Both the position numbers and the translations under genes were made by a program. A stretch of 64,000 bases of DNA from an uncultured Eubacteriales bacterium. Lineage in GTDB: Bacteria; Bacillota; Clostridia; Oscillospirales; Oscillospiraceae. The notes under the pieces are model-generated. The model was not told the DNA's origin and made no database searches. It saw only the letters and a program-made list of their open reading frames with translations. The DNA lies in NCBI GenBank assembly GCA_905198835.1, contig CAJKDY010000004.1, forward strand, positions 86,380 to 150,379, read 5' to 3'. Below are positions 24,924-33,274 of the stretch, one piece after another; positions within the stretch are counted from its first letter, which is position 1, and every line of letters starts with the position of its first letter.

Positions 24924-26552
24924 ATGGTTGCGGTTTTTATGATTGCTTTGGCGATTCTGGTGGTTGTAGTGATATGTGACATGTAATACAAAAAGTTGGA
25001 AAGCGAGGTCCTGAGCGAATTAGGGTTTTATGATTGGGATATTATTTCCTATTTTGATGCCAATGTAACCGTAAAAAGCCGTCAAACGCTGGAAAAATAC
25101 GATGATATAAAGTTTTTCAAGGACAACAAAGAGATGCTTGCAAAAGCGGCCAAAACGATTGAATGGAAAAACGGCGTGGCAACGAAGTTAAAAAAGTTTC
25201 TTAAGAGCAATCAATATGAATCCCGCTTTCAGTACCATAAGCTCACGAAACGCATTGATGAAGTCCTGAAAAACGCAGTTGCCTTTCGGATCAAGGTTAC
25301 TTACATATCATCAGCTGGAAATAATTTGGGATCAAGAGAAATCGCCATAACGCAACATCGGATCGAACAATTCCATGAAGCCCCCTCTTTACTTATGGGA
25401 AAAGGAGAATATAATAAGTATTTGAAGGGGCAACAGAAAGAAGCACTGGAACAGAAGCAACACGAATACTATGAACGTGTAAACGGGATTATCGATTACG
25501 CAAATGCAAACAGGGACTTCCTGGTTATTAAGGATAGCCAGAAGGAATTAGATAGTTTGATCGCTCGGCTATTTGATAGGACAGTTAACAGTATCAAGAA
25601 GATAAAAACTCTTGACAGCGAAGAATGGAAGCTCATTGAAGAATTCATAACTCACATTCATAGTGAGATAGAAAAGGTTGTGAGCGAAAATCAGCGGATA
25701 CTTGCGTATTATGAATCTCCTGACTTTCTAAAAATTAAAGAAACTTGTGAAGGCTTGATGAATTCCCAAAGAGAATTCAACGAATACATCCGCGAAAAAG
25801 TACAGTCTATCTCTCAGCTCTTTGGTACCAGAGTAGTTCGAAACGAAACGGTCAATGATGACGAGTATAACTATATTCGCCCATATAGGAAGACGATCAC
25901 ACCCTTTACCGCAGAGGTCTCCGCAACGGTATTTGCAAGTGCGGAAAATAGCCCGCTTGAGTATATCGTAAAGTATTTCTACCCCGATAAAAAGTTGTAC
26001 CCCGAACAGATCCAAAAACTTTACCGGCTTGTGGAAGAGCTTGAGACCTTAAGAGATGCCAAGCAAATCATCGAGAATTATAAAGCGGAATATCAGCAGT
26101 ACCTTGGCGATGTCCCCAACTTTATCATGGAGAACGATGAGGCTGGCTTTTATTCGCGCCTTGGATTTGCTATCATTGATGAGAGCGTGCTTACCGTAGA
26201 GTACAAATTCTCCTATACATCTGGCGGAGGAATGGCGCAGAGGTCGTTTACTGTGCCAATGACAGAAGAGACCATCGCAGAGCTTATCAAGGCGCTGGAA
26301 AACAAACTTACAGCAAAGGCCTTTGCGAAAGAGCAACGAACTCTTATGACCAAAAAGTTGCGCGAGCTTATCAAAACCCGCGACCACTTCACTTGTTGTA
26401 GCTGCGGGAATTCTACCCACGCTGAGCCGAACCTCTTGCTGGAAATCGATCACATCATTCCTGTTTCAAAGGGCGGCCGGACAGAAGAAGCCAACCTCCA
26501 GACCTTGTGCTGGAAATGCAATAGGGCAAAGAGCGACAAGATCATAGACTGA
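24924..26552 (+). pseudogene. membrane-anchored HNH endonuclease gene broken by an in-frame TAA
   Basis: GGAG precedes an ATG at 24924 that encodes a membrane helix (MVAVFMIALAILVVVVICDM). TAA follows at 24984, and the same frame then continues for about 520 codons from YKKLESEVLSELGFYDWD. The long part is helical and ends in an HNH domain with CCSCGNS, LLLEIDHIIPVSKGGRT and LCWKCNRAKSD. Intact relatives, as I recall the family, carry the helix and nuclease in one chain. The stop probably replaced a Gln codon. A restart at TTG 24996 has no ribosome site, so the nuclease is likely silent. The gene is AT-rich. Confidence 0.7.
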
Positions 26553-26603
26553 TGGCGCATAAGCTATTATGCTTGTTGCATATTTGGGAATGCACCCCAA
26601 ATC

Positions 26604-28229
26604 CTAACTGTGGTTTTTCATGTGGTCAAAAATTTGGGGCATGAAGAATTGGGCTGAAAAAGTGCAAAAAAGCGGGCGTCTGACGTAGTCAGACGCCCGC
26701 TTTGTGGTGGAGCATGGCACGAAGCCGTTGAACTCAATCTCCCCGTCCTTAAACTCTGTCCACTCCACGCGCCGCCTATCCTCGGAATACCAGCCCGTGA
26801 TTTCAAGGTGGTCATCATATACATAGATTTTGTCGATGAAGTAGTCCAACAACATTTCCCGGATTTCCGGGTCTTTCAAGTTGGCGTTGGCGAACTTCTG
26901 AAAATAAGCCTTTATGCTGTGTTCATCCTCGGTCATCCGCGCCTTTAGCTTCTCTGTCTCTATGGCTTCGACAAGAGCCTTTTTCCGGGCCTCCAGCTCG
27001 GTCAACCGCTGTTGGGTACTTTCGCTGAAAATCCCCATCTCCACCGCCTTGACCAGATTATCAAGGGCCTTTTGATTGGCTTTCTGCTCTGCCACAAGGC
27101 CGTCTATGTAGGCGGCGTCCCGGTAGTATCGCTCATGATAGGCGGCGGCGTCCACGGCGAGGGACGCTAAACACTCGCTGTCGTTCAAGGTCAGCTCTAA
27201 GGTCTGGGTAACCAACCACTCCACCAATACCTTCTTGATGGGCTTCTTTTTACATTTGCGGTGCCGCTGGCCCGCGCAGTAGTAGTAATAATGCTTTGCG
27301 CCTGTCTTACTTGTCCCAGATACACCCTGCATGGATTCTCCACAATGACCGCAGTACAGATGGCCTGTTAGCCAGTAGCGGGGCGCGCCAGTCTCGTCTA
27401 CCATGTGGGCTTTTTGGGCACCCAAACGCTTGTTGAGAGCAAAGCGGGCCTGTACCTTCTCAAATAGTTCTTCGCTGACTAATGCGGGTATCGCGCCCTT
27501 AATTACAATGTCGCTGTACCGATAAACCCCCATGTATGCCTGATTTTGCAGGATAGTTCTTAATCCGTTGACGGTAAACCGCGTCCCTCTGCTGGTACGG
27601 AGGCCCTGGCTGTTCAGCTCGTCGATGATGTCTTTGTTGCGTTTCCCGGCGGCATAGTCGGCAAAGATACGCTGGACAATAGGGCCTGTTTCCGGGTCAA
27701 TCACATAGTGCTTTTCGCTATCCACCGTATACCCCAGCATTTTGTACCCATTATACAATCCGTTCTCCGCGTTGTACCTCATGCCACGGGTGATATTCTG
27801 CCGCAACTGCTTGGAGTAAAACTCTGCCATAGATTCCAAAAGCCCTTCCATGAGCGTAGCTTCCGGGGAATCGTCCGGAACGGCTTCGGCTACCAAATGT
27901 ATTTGACACCCCGCGTCCCGGATGGTCTTTTTCGCCATAGCAAGGGTATATCTATCCCGGCCCAGGCGGTCAGTCTTCCACATGATAAGGGCGGCGGGCC
28001 TCATTCTGCCAACTTCGGACAGCATAAGCTGGAAGCCGGGGCGGTCTTCGGTGGTGCCGGAAATGGCCCTGTCCTCATACTCTTTGACAATGGTGTAGCC
28101 CTTGGCGGCGGCGTACTTCTGGGCCGCTTCCCGCTGTTGGTCAATGCTGGCCTCGTTCTGGGAGTGGGAGGAAAAGCGGTAGTATGCGATAGCAAGGTTG
28201 TTGTCGTTATATTGCGGCTTCTTTGCCAT
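26604..28229 (-). CDS. large serine recombinase (integrase)
   Basis: The 541-residue protein has the resolvase-type catalytic domain with nucleophile Ser in YYRFSSHSQNEASIDQQ near residue 18 and KTDRLGRDRY near 87. The recombinase domain follows (YNGYKMLGYTVDSE), then a zinc ribbon with CGHCGES and a coiled coil. Large serine integrases excise and integrate mobile elements. It sits at the left end of a relaxase-bearing element and points outwards, the usual layout. Oddly, the reading frame passes through a strong stem-loop at 26669-26703 before its stop, adding about 25 unusual residues. Confidence 0.93.
   Translation of the reverse strand: MAKKPQYNDNNLAIAYYRFSSHSQNEASIDQQREAAQKYAAAKGYTIVKEYEDRAISGTTEDRPGFQLMLSEVGRMRPAALIMWKTDRLGRDRYTLAMAKKTIRDAGCQIHLVAEAVPDDSPEATLMEGLLESMAEFYSKQLRQNITRGMRYNAENGLYNGYKMLGYTVDSEKHYVIDPETGPIVQRIFADYAAGKRNKDIIDELNSQGLRTSRGTRFTVNGLRTILQNQAYMGVYRYSDIVIKGAIPALVSEELFEKVQARFALNKRLGAQKAHMVDETGAPRYWLTGHLYCGHCGESMQGVSGTSKTGAKHYYYYCAGQRHRKCKKKPIKKVLVEWLVTQTLELTLNDSECLASLAVDAAAYHERYYRDAAYIDGLVAEQKANQKALDNLVKAVEMGIFSESTQQRLTELEARKKALVEAIETEKLKARMTEDEHSIKAYFQKFANANLKDPEIREMLLDYFIDKIYVYDDHLEITGWYSEDRRRVEWTEFKDGEIEFNGFVPCSTTKRASDYVRRPLFCTFSAQFFMPQIFDHMKNHS
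26669..26703 (-). terminator. terminator lying inside the recombinase 3' end
   Basis: AAAGCGGGCGTCTGAC pairs perfectly with GTCAGACGCCCGCTTT and, on the minus strand, runs into TTTTTTGC. It lies upstream of the recombinase stop codon. Confidence 0.75.
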
Positions 28230-28373
28230 AGTCGGCCCTCCCTTCGTCTGGTGATATTATACACGTCCTTGTGGGCTATGTCCATGCCCTTCTCGCCGCG
28301 ATCCTGCGGCGGGGGTATAAAGAAATACCCCCTTTGCCGCTGGTCGGGCGGCAGAGGGGGCATAGGGTGTTAG

Positions 28374-29240
28374 TCAGTTATTGGCAGAATCCACGGTGAT
28401 ACCCGTCTCTGCGCTCCAGTCCACGTTAAAGCCCACGCTCTGGCCCACGTCGCGGAGCTTGAAGTAGGTATACGCTCCGCCGTTAGCGTCGGTCAGCACC
28501 ACAGCTTCCAGCTCCACGGGCTGTCCGTTGATGGTGACGGTCACGGTATCGTGCTTTACCGACATGGCCTTGTTGTCCACGGTGATGGTGGGCTGGGGCG
28601 CGGGCGGCTGGGACGTGGGGGTCGGCTGGGGTGTCGGAGTAGGGGTAGGCGTGGGAGTGGGCTCCGGCTCTGCTTTCGGAGTGATGACGTATTCGACTGC
28701 ATATTCGGGATTGATGCATTCGGAATGATGGCCATAGTAGCAGGCGCTCACGTTTTCTCTTCCGCAATCTCTTCCATCATGCACGTTCAGGTAGTCGCAA
28801 TGCTCGGTGGGGCTGAAGCGGAACGTGATGGTGGAATCAGTCTTGTTGGCGATGGGCTGCCAATTTTGTACGACGGCCTCCCATTTCTCCGTCATGAAGA
28901 TGTCGTTGAGGTCGTCGGGACGGTTCGCAATGTTAGGCTTACATTGTTCATAGCTGAAATCTTCAATCCATCCGATTCGTCCGTTATTGTATACGGGGTC
29001 ATCGTATTTGGCACTGATGATTTCCATATCGACGCAAAGGTAGTAATCATAAGCAAAATGCGTTGTTGCACCGATGAAGGAATCGAGGACGGTCGGACGT
29101 TCAAGGCCAAGGAATTGGTAGTGGGCGATATACAATGGCCATTGGTTTCTGAGTGTGTCGGCGGAGGCCGTCATCGGCAACAGGCCGCAGACCATCACAA
29201 GGGCCAGCGCAAGGGCAAGGATATGTTTTGTGTGTTTCAT
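28374..29240 (-). CDS. secreted protein with Pro-Thr linker and stalk domain
   Basis: About 288 residues. A signal peptide (MKHTKHILALALALVMVCG...TASA) is followed by a domain of about 165 residues rich in Cys, Tyr and aromatic residues, which I do not recognise. Then come a PTPTPTP-type linker (~205-232) and a C-terminal copper-amine-oxidase-N-like stalk domain (VTVTINGQPVELEAVVL, YFKLRDVGQSVGF). This is a surface or secreted protein. The ATG at 29240 follows AGGAG by about 8 bases. It is cargo of the serine-recombinase element. Confidence 0.75.
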   Translation of the reverse strand: MKHTKHILALALALVMVCGLLPMTASADTLRNQWPLYIAHYQFLGLERPTVLDSFIGATTHFAYDYYLCVDMEIISAKYDDPVYNNGRIGWIEDFSYEQCKPNIANRPDDLNDIFMTEKWEAVVQNWQPIANKTDSTITFRFSPTEHCDYLNVHDGRDCGRENVSACYYGHHSECINPEYAVEYVITPKAEPEPTPTPTPTPTPQPTPTSQPPAPQPTITVDNKAMSVKHDTVTVTINGQPVELEAVVLTDANGGAYTYFKLRDVGQSVGFNVDWSAETGITVDSANN

Positions 29241-29290
29241 AAAATCAGCTCCTAAATCTGTATGTCGGGAATTTGGGGGGAAGTTCGTAT

Positions 29291-30244
29291 TCAGTCGGTC
29301 GGGGGGGTGAAAATTCGGTTGTTGTTCTCTTCCTTGAACGGAATGGAATAGATGGCAACGGAGTCTTCCTCGAAGACACCCATGTTGTAAAGGATTTGGC
29401 ACAGTTCCGCACGGGTTATGGGCTTGAGTGGGTTGCAGGTGCCAATGTCGTCAATGCCGTTCACGATGCCGAGGTTGTAAGCCTCCACTATCGCCTCGCC
29501 ACCGTCACAGATTCCAGCGGTGTTCTCCGTCGTGAGAAGCTTGGTATCCTCGTAGTCGGGGATGTCGTTTTCAGTCCAGACTTTCTCGGATACCTGACGG
29601 ATGGGATATGCCGTGCTGTAGGTGCCGTTTTGGCTTTCGTGATACTTGGGCATCCTGTAAGCGAGGGAAGAGAATACCGCAATAGCCTCTCCACGCAATA
29701 CGTTGTTGTTAGCACGTTTTGGGGAAATTCCGTATGCGACCTTACTTTGGCTAATTAGTCTGCATGCCCAGTGTGCCCAGTTTATAGGCTTATCGTAACC
29801 ATCATGTGAAGCAAAATGTTCATTACTGGGGTCTGCACCGCCGATGCGACATAGGATGGTCGCAAATTGTCCACCCGTGATGATGTCATCGGGATGGAAT
29901 AGGCCGTCGTCATACCCTTTGAGCAGGTTGCCATTGGTCATGGCGTTCACGGCCTCTGCATACCAGGCATCGGGAGCAACGTCGGGGTAGTACTGCTCGA
30001 CGGGTTTTTGGGTGGTACTGGGATTTTCGGGAACCGTGGTTGCAGCAGAATGTTCTTTTTCGTATTGCTCACGGAACCAGTCGGGGACGAGGTGTTCGTT
30101 TCCGTCTTTCATGCAGTTCCGGTAGAACATCTCCTGCATGACTTTTTCAGGGTCAATCGGGTCATTGCCGTCAGCCGACGCGGGAACAGCCAAGGCGCAC
30201 ACCATCCCCACCGCCAAAATCAGGCTGAATATTCTTTTCCTCAA
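29291..30244 (-). CDS. SLH-domain surface protein
   Basis: The 317-residue protein has a signal peptide (MRKRIFSLILAVGMVCALAVPASA) and then SLH-type repeats (YPDVAPDAWYAEAVNAMTNG, GYDDGLFHPDDIITGGQFA, ITRAELCQILYNMG). SLH domains bind secondary cell-wall polymers, so the protein should sit on the cell wall. It lies 50 bases before the stalk-domain gene in the same direction, and the two are probably co-transcribed. Both look like element cargo. Confidence 0.82.
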   Translation of the reverse strand: MRKRIFSLILAVGMVCALAVPASADGNDPIDPEKVMQEMFYRNCMKDGNEHLVPDWFREQYEKEHSAATTVPENPSTTQKPVEQYYPDVAPDAWYAEAVNAMTNGNLLKGYDDGLFHPDDIITGGQFATILCRIGGADPSNEHFASHDGYDKPINWAHWACRLISQSKVAYGISPKRANNNVLRGEAIAVFSSLAYRMPKYHESQNGTYSTAYPIRQVSEKVWTENDIPDYEDTKLLTTENTAGICDGGEAIVEAYNLGIVNGIDDIGTCNPLKPITRAELCQILYNMGVFEEDSVAIYSIPFKEENNNRIFTPPTD

Positions 30245-30408
30245 ATTTCATCCCTCCGTCATTCTGTCTTTCCTCGGCAAGTTCGGCCCAAGGGGACGGG
30301 GCGGAATGTCCCGCCCCCAAGGGCTTCCCCCGCCGAGATAAATAAGAAGCGGCGCAGAGATTTTCCCTACACCGCTTATACACACAAGCCCCAGCTACAC
30401 ATTCTCCC
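30245..30408. other. non-coding spacer
   Basis: The spacer lies between the SLH protein gene and the RNA promoter. It is GC-rich with a 'GGGACGGGGCGGAATGTCCCGCCCC' style dyad near 30293-30317, and no gene is apparent. Confidence 0.4.
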
Positions 30409-30437
30409 TTGAAAAGTCAAGGGGAAGTGGGTATAAT
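30409..30437 (+). promoter_or_regulatory. consensus sigma-A promoter without a downstream gene
   Basis: TTGAAA and TATAAT are separated by exactly 17 bases. No open reading frame follows. A transcript would start near 30444 and end at the terminator at 30549-30580. Confidence 0.75.
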
Positions 30438-30443
30438 GGGGTT

Positions 30444-30580
30444 GGCGCAATTTATTGCTGTGTGGGAGGTCAAGTCTCCTGCATAGGGCCGTGGGGTGGT
30501 TGCACACCTCACGGCCTGCCTCTTATTACCTCGGCTTTCTCATTGTACCCCCTTGCACCGCAAAATGCAAGGGGTTTTTC
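30444..30580 (+). ncRNA. predicted small structured RNA of the mobile element
   Basis: About 135 bases lie between a consensus promoter and an intrinsic terminator. The core has a 12-bp hairpin, GGCCGTGGGGTG (30487-30498) with CACCTCACGGCC (30505-30516), including one G-U pair. No start codon with a ribosome site opens a frame of useful length. Position between cargo and mobilization genes suggests a plasmid-type regulatory or antisense RNA. This is inferred from signals alone; no known family was recognised. Confidence 0.5.
30549..30580 (+). terminator. terminator of the predicted RNA
   Basis: CCCCTTGCA pairs with TGCAAGGGG and is followed by TTTTTCC. Confidence 0.7.
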
Positions 30581-30612
30581 CTTGCCCTGTCAAAAGGGCT
30601 AATCTATACTTT

Positions 30613-30637
30613 GGGCCGCTCGTTGAGCGGCCCGCCC
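30613..30637 (+). terminator. second stem-loop
   Basis: GGGCCGCTC and GAGCGGCCC form a perfect stem with a GTT loop, then GCCCTTTTG. It may back up the preceding terminator. Confidence 0.5.
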
Positions 30638-30660
30638 TTTTGTCGTAAGGGTAAAAAAAG

Positions 30661-30687
30661 CCCCCCAGCCGTAGGACGGCTGGGGGG
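30661..30687 (-). terminator. terminator of the small minus-strand gene
   Basis: CCCCCCAGCCGT pairs with ACGGCTGGGGGG and, on the minus strand, is followed by CTTTTTTTACCC. A second stem (GCCCCTCGCTTGA / TCAAGCGAGGGGC, 30695-30738) lies just before it. Confidence 0.75.
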
Positions 30688-30759
30688 TGAGCTGGCCCCT
30701 CGCTTGACCCCGCTGGGGCGGAGAATCAAGCGAGGGGCATTACACGGGGAAAGCGGAAA

Positions 30760-30951
30760 TCAAGTGGTCGCCAGATAGATGATGGTCACGGAGTAGGTGT
30801 CCTCGCCAATGTCCTCCGTGACCGCCATGTCCTTGGAAACCTGCACGGAAAGCAGGTCTTCCGGGGCAAGGTCGCCAATGAAGTCATTGACGGTGCCTTC
30901 CAGCTTGCGGGTGGTGGTGGAAATGTACTTAAACTTAAGGGACTTTTTCAT
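30760..30951 (-). CDS. small acidic protein of unknown function
   Basis: The 63-residue protein starts MKKSLKFKYISTTTRKLEG, then has an acidic middle and ends VTIIYLATT. It resembles small beta-rich proteins of Firmicute elements such as the DUF1659/2922 kind, but this is not secure. AAAGGA lies about 12 bases before the ATG, and a strong terminator follows. It is within the mobilizable element. Confidence 0.55.
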   Translation of the reverse strand: MKKSLKFKYISTTTRKLEGTVNDFIGDLAPEDLLSVQVSKDMAVTEDIGEDTYSVTIIYLATT

Positions 30952-31038
30952 AACATTATCATTCCTTTCTTAGTATTTGCCCCAGCTCCCTCTATGAACG
31001 GAGGTAATTGCCCCATAGGGCCGCACGGTAGTACGGCC

Positions 31039-31223
31039 CCGCCCTTTTGCCCCGCCGACGGGCGGCGGGGCACGGGTCGCGGAGGGGGAACGTGGAGTAT
31101 TCCCCCGGAGTGAGCCGAGGCCCAGGGGTACGCCGCAGCGTGTCCCTGGGCCATCGGGGAGGGCCTGGGAGGGGGCACCCCACCCAGCCCAATACACTTG
31201 GCGTTGCGCCAAGTGGTATTGGG
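31039..31223. other. oriT-like region with stacked hairpins
   Basis: Just before the relaxase gene stand several palindromes: GCCCCGCCG/CGGCGGGGC (31049-31071), GGGGGAA/TTCCCCC (31084-31106), GGCCCAGGG/CCCTGGGCC (31119-31152), and the strongest, CCCAATA-CACTTGGCG / CGCCAAGTG-GTATTGGG (31188-31223, one bulged base). The last, 80 bases before a relaxase, has the form and place of a transfer origin. Confidence 0.55.
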
Positions 31224-31245
31224 TACTATATAGCGCACAAAGTTG

Positions 31246-31275
31246 TTGACATTATACCGACGGGGGAGGTATAAT
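31246..31275 (+). promoter_or_regulatory. promoter of the relaxase gene
   Basis: TTGACA and TATAAT are 18 bases apart. The expected transcript start near 31282 lies after an in-frame ATG at 31274, which supports initiation at 31301 instead. Confidence 0.75.
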
Positions 31276-31300
31276 GTCCGTGAAAGGGGGTCGATGGCTT

Positions 31301-32809
31301 ATGAAGGGCTTTCGCACACGGACACCCGTGAGGGCAACGAACCACCACGGCAGGATTGGAACAACAGGGCACAATGGCCGTACCTTCCTATCAGAAGATG
31401 GAAAGACCGCAGACGAGGCAAAGATTAAGCAGATTAAGGATAAAAAGGATGGGAGGGATAAGATAGAGCATATAGACCTTTCGCGGCTACGCTTAAATGA
31501 ATATTGGTTCTTGGGCTGTGACGCCAAAGAATACAGCGGCGAAGATGGGCCGGGTAGCAAGACTTTCATGGCGGGCTTTGAAGAATCTGAATTACGCTTC
31601 TATAAACAGAAGTTTGGAAAGTCCTTAAAAATGCAGAACGAGCGATATAAGGCCCAACGGCACCAGGGACGAATTAGGGAAATGGAGGATGTATTGCAGA
31701 CCAAGAACAAGTCGCCTGTGGAGACGATTTTGCAGATTGGGGCTAAAGGTGATAGGATTTTAGAGGGAGACTTTTCCGCGTGTGTAAAGGAGTATGTCCA
31801 GCGGTTGCAGGAATGGAGCAAGAGCCACAATGATTGCTATGTTCTGATAAATTATGCTATCCATCACGACGAGGCTTCCCCTCACGCCCATTTGCGGGGC
31901 ACCTTTGTGTGGTACGATGATGATGGCGTCGCCCACATGGGCCAGGACGAGGCCCTGAAAAGGGCGGGGATAGAACTGCCTGACCCGGATAAGAAGCGGG
32001 GTCAGTATAACAATCGGAAGATGGCCTTTGACCGTATGCTCCGGGAGTGGTGGATTGAGATTGCGGAGGCCCACGGCTATGTAATAGAGAAGGAGCCGAT
32101 AAAGGGTGTGGAACACTTGACCGTTAAGGGATATAAGGCCAAGAAGGACGCCGAAAAGGAGATTGCGGAAAAGGCCGCCCAGTTGGAAGCACAGAAGCAG
32201 GAGATACAGGCCAGGGCCGCCGAGCTGGAGGCACAGAGGCAAGCCCTTGATAACCGAGCCGACGAGGTGGTCGCTAAGGAGCGGGAGAATCGGTTCAAGG
32301 AAGTCACGTTGGATGATTGGGCAAAAGAGGTCGTAGAAGATCGTGACAAACTGGAAGCGCAGAAACAGGCCCTTGATGAACGAGCCGTCGAGCTGGATAA
32401 GCGAGAACAGGCCCTTAATGACCGGGACGCCGAGTTGACCGCCAAGAAGCAGAACATTGAGAAAGAAACGGCCCGGCTGAAGGAGAAGGAGACGGTATTG
32501 GACAAGGCGCGTAAGACCGTTGATGGGGTGCTTGAAAAATTAAAGGCACACTACCAAATGTACGAAAAGAAGATTCAAGAGTTGGACAAGGAAAACCATC
32601 CCCTGGTAGCTTGGGCAAAAAGGCGCAAGTGGAAGCAAAACGGCAAAATAATGACAATCTGGGAGTTATACCAGACCGAGCGGGAGAAAGAGAAGAAGGT
32701 GCAACAATATATTGTAGAAGACCCCTATCAGCTATCCCCTCCGCAAGCCCCTGAACTGCCGGATATTCAGTACCCGCCACAAGGCCCCGGACTGGGTTAT
32801 GGCGAATAA
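31301..32809 (+). CDS. MobV-type relaxase / plasmid recombination enzyme
   Basis: About 502 residues. The metal-binding relaxase motif is NYAIHHDEASPHAHLRGTF near residue 187, the HxDExxPHxH pattern of the MobV/Pre class. The C-terminal 200 residues form long heptad coiled coils (AAQLEAQKQEIQARAAELEA and similar). Relaxases nick oriT and pilot DNA into a recipient using another element's transfer machinery, so this is a mobilizable rather than self-conjugative element. AAAGGGGG stands 10 bases before the ATG at 31301. An oriT-like palindrome and a consensus promoter lie just upstream. Confidence 0.88.
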   Translation: MKGFRTRTPVRATNHHGRIGTTGHNGRTFLSEDGKTADEAKIKQIKDKKDGRDKIEHIDLSRLRLNEYWFLGCDAKEYSGEDGPGSKTFMAGFEESELRFYKQKFGKSLKMQNERYKAQRHQGRIREMEDVLQTKNKSPVETILQIGAKGDRILEGDFSACVKEYVQRLQEWSKSHNDCYVLINYAIHHDEASPHAHLRGTFVWYDDDGVAHMGQDEALKRAGIELPDPDKKRGQYNNRKMAFDRMLREWWIEIAEAHGYVIEKEPIKGVEHLTVKGYKAKKDAEKEIAEKAAQLEAQKQEIQARAAELEAQRQALDNRADEVVAKERENRFKEVTLDDWAKEVVEDRDKLEAQKQALDERAVELDKREQALNDRDAELTAKKQNIEKETARLKEKETVLDKARKTVDGVLEKLKAHYQMYEKKIQELDKENHPLVAWAKRRKWKQNGKIMTIWELYQTEREKEKKVQQYIVEDPYQLSPPQAPELPDIQYPPQGPGLGYGE

Positions 32810-32817
32810 AAAGAAAT

Positions 32818-32848
32818 GAGGATAGGCGATTGCCTATCCTCAAATCTT
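32818..32848 (+). terminator. terminator of the relaxase gene
   Basis: GAGGATAGGC pairs with GCCTATCCTC around GATT, followed by AAATCTTTT. Confidence 0.75.
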
Positions 32849-32901
32849 TTGTGCGAGCACGAACAGGTTTTTGAAGAAACCGAGTTCGACGCTTCGCGTT
32901 G

Positions 32902-32977
32902 TGGTGGACGATAGGGGGATCGAACCCCTGACCTCCAGATTGCGAACCTGGCGCTCTCCCAGCTGAGCTAATCGCCC
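32902..32977 (-). tRNA. tRNA-Ala(CGC)
   Basis: On the minus strand the acceptor GGGCGAT pairs with ATCGTCC including the G3-U70 pair that marks tRNA-Ala. The D arm is TTAGCTCAGCTGGGAGAGC, the anticodon loop TTCGCAA reads CGC, the T arm is GGGGTTCGATCCCC, and CCA is encoded. The serine-recombinase element ends within about 60 bases of its 3' end. Confidence 0.93.
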
Positions 32978-32998
32978 GTAATTCAAAACAGCTTTTAT

Positions 32999-33027
32999 AT
33001 TATAGCAACACTTTTTGGAATTGTAAA
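32999..33027 (-). promoter_or_regulatory. promoter of tRNA-Ala
   Basis: On the minus strand TTTACA and TATAAT are 17 bases apart, ending about 22 bases before the tRNA. Confidence 0.65.
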
Positions 33028-33051
33028 GCCTTTTTGAAAAAAATACCGATG

Positions 33052-33080
33052 TTGCGTTTTGGAGATGGGTTTGGTATAAT
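33052..33080 (+). promoter_or_regulatory. promoter of the hydratase gene
   Basis: TTGCGT and TATAAT are 17 bases apart. A transcript from here would have a leader of about 190 bases. Confidence 0.6.
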
Positions 33081-33082
33081 AT

Positions 33083-33225
33083 CGGCAAACGCCGTGTGAA
33101 ACAGGCGGCCTGCGTGCGGCAGGCACATTTTGTGCGCAAAATGCTGTTGCCGATGTTACAGGACAGCCCAAATCGGCTTTGCCGATTTGGTGCCGCATAC
33201 GCGGCACGCAAGCCGCTTCGCGGCT
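33083..33225 (+). other. 5' leader with at least five consecutive stem-loops
   Basis: Palindromes in order: GCCTGC/GCAGGC, CATTTTG/CAAAATG, CCAAATCGGC/GCCGATTTGG, GTGCCGC/GCGGCAC and AGCCGC/GCGGCT, each with a 3-5 base loop. They fill the transcribed leader of the hydratase gene. Confidence 0.6.
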
Positions 33226-33274
33226 GGTAGCTATGCTATACTGGTAGCAACATTCCCGGATGGGAGGAGATATT

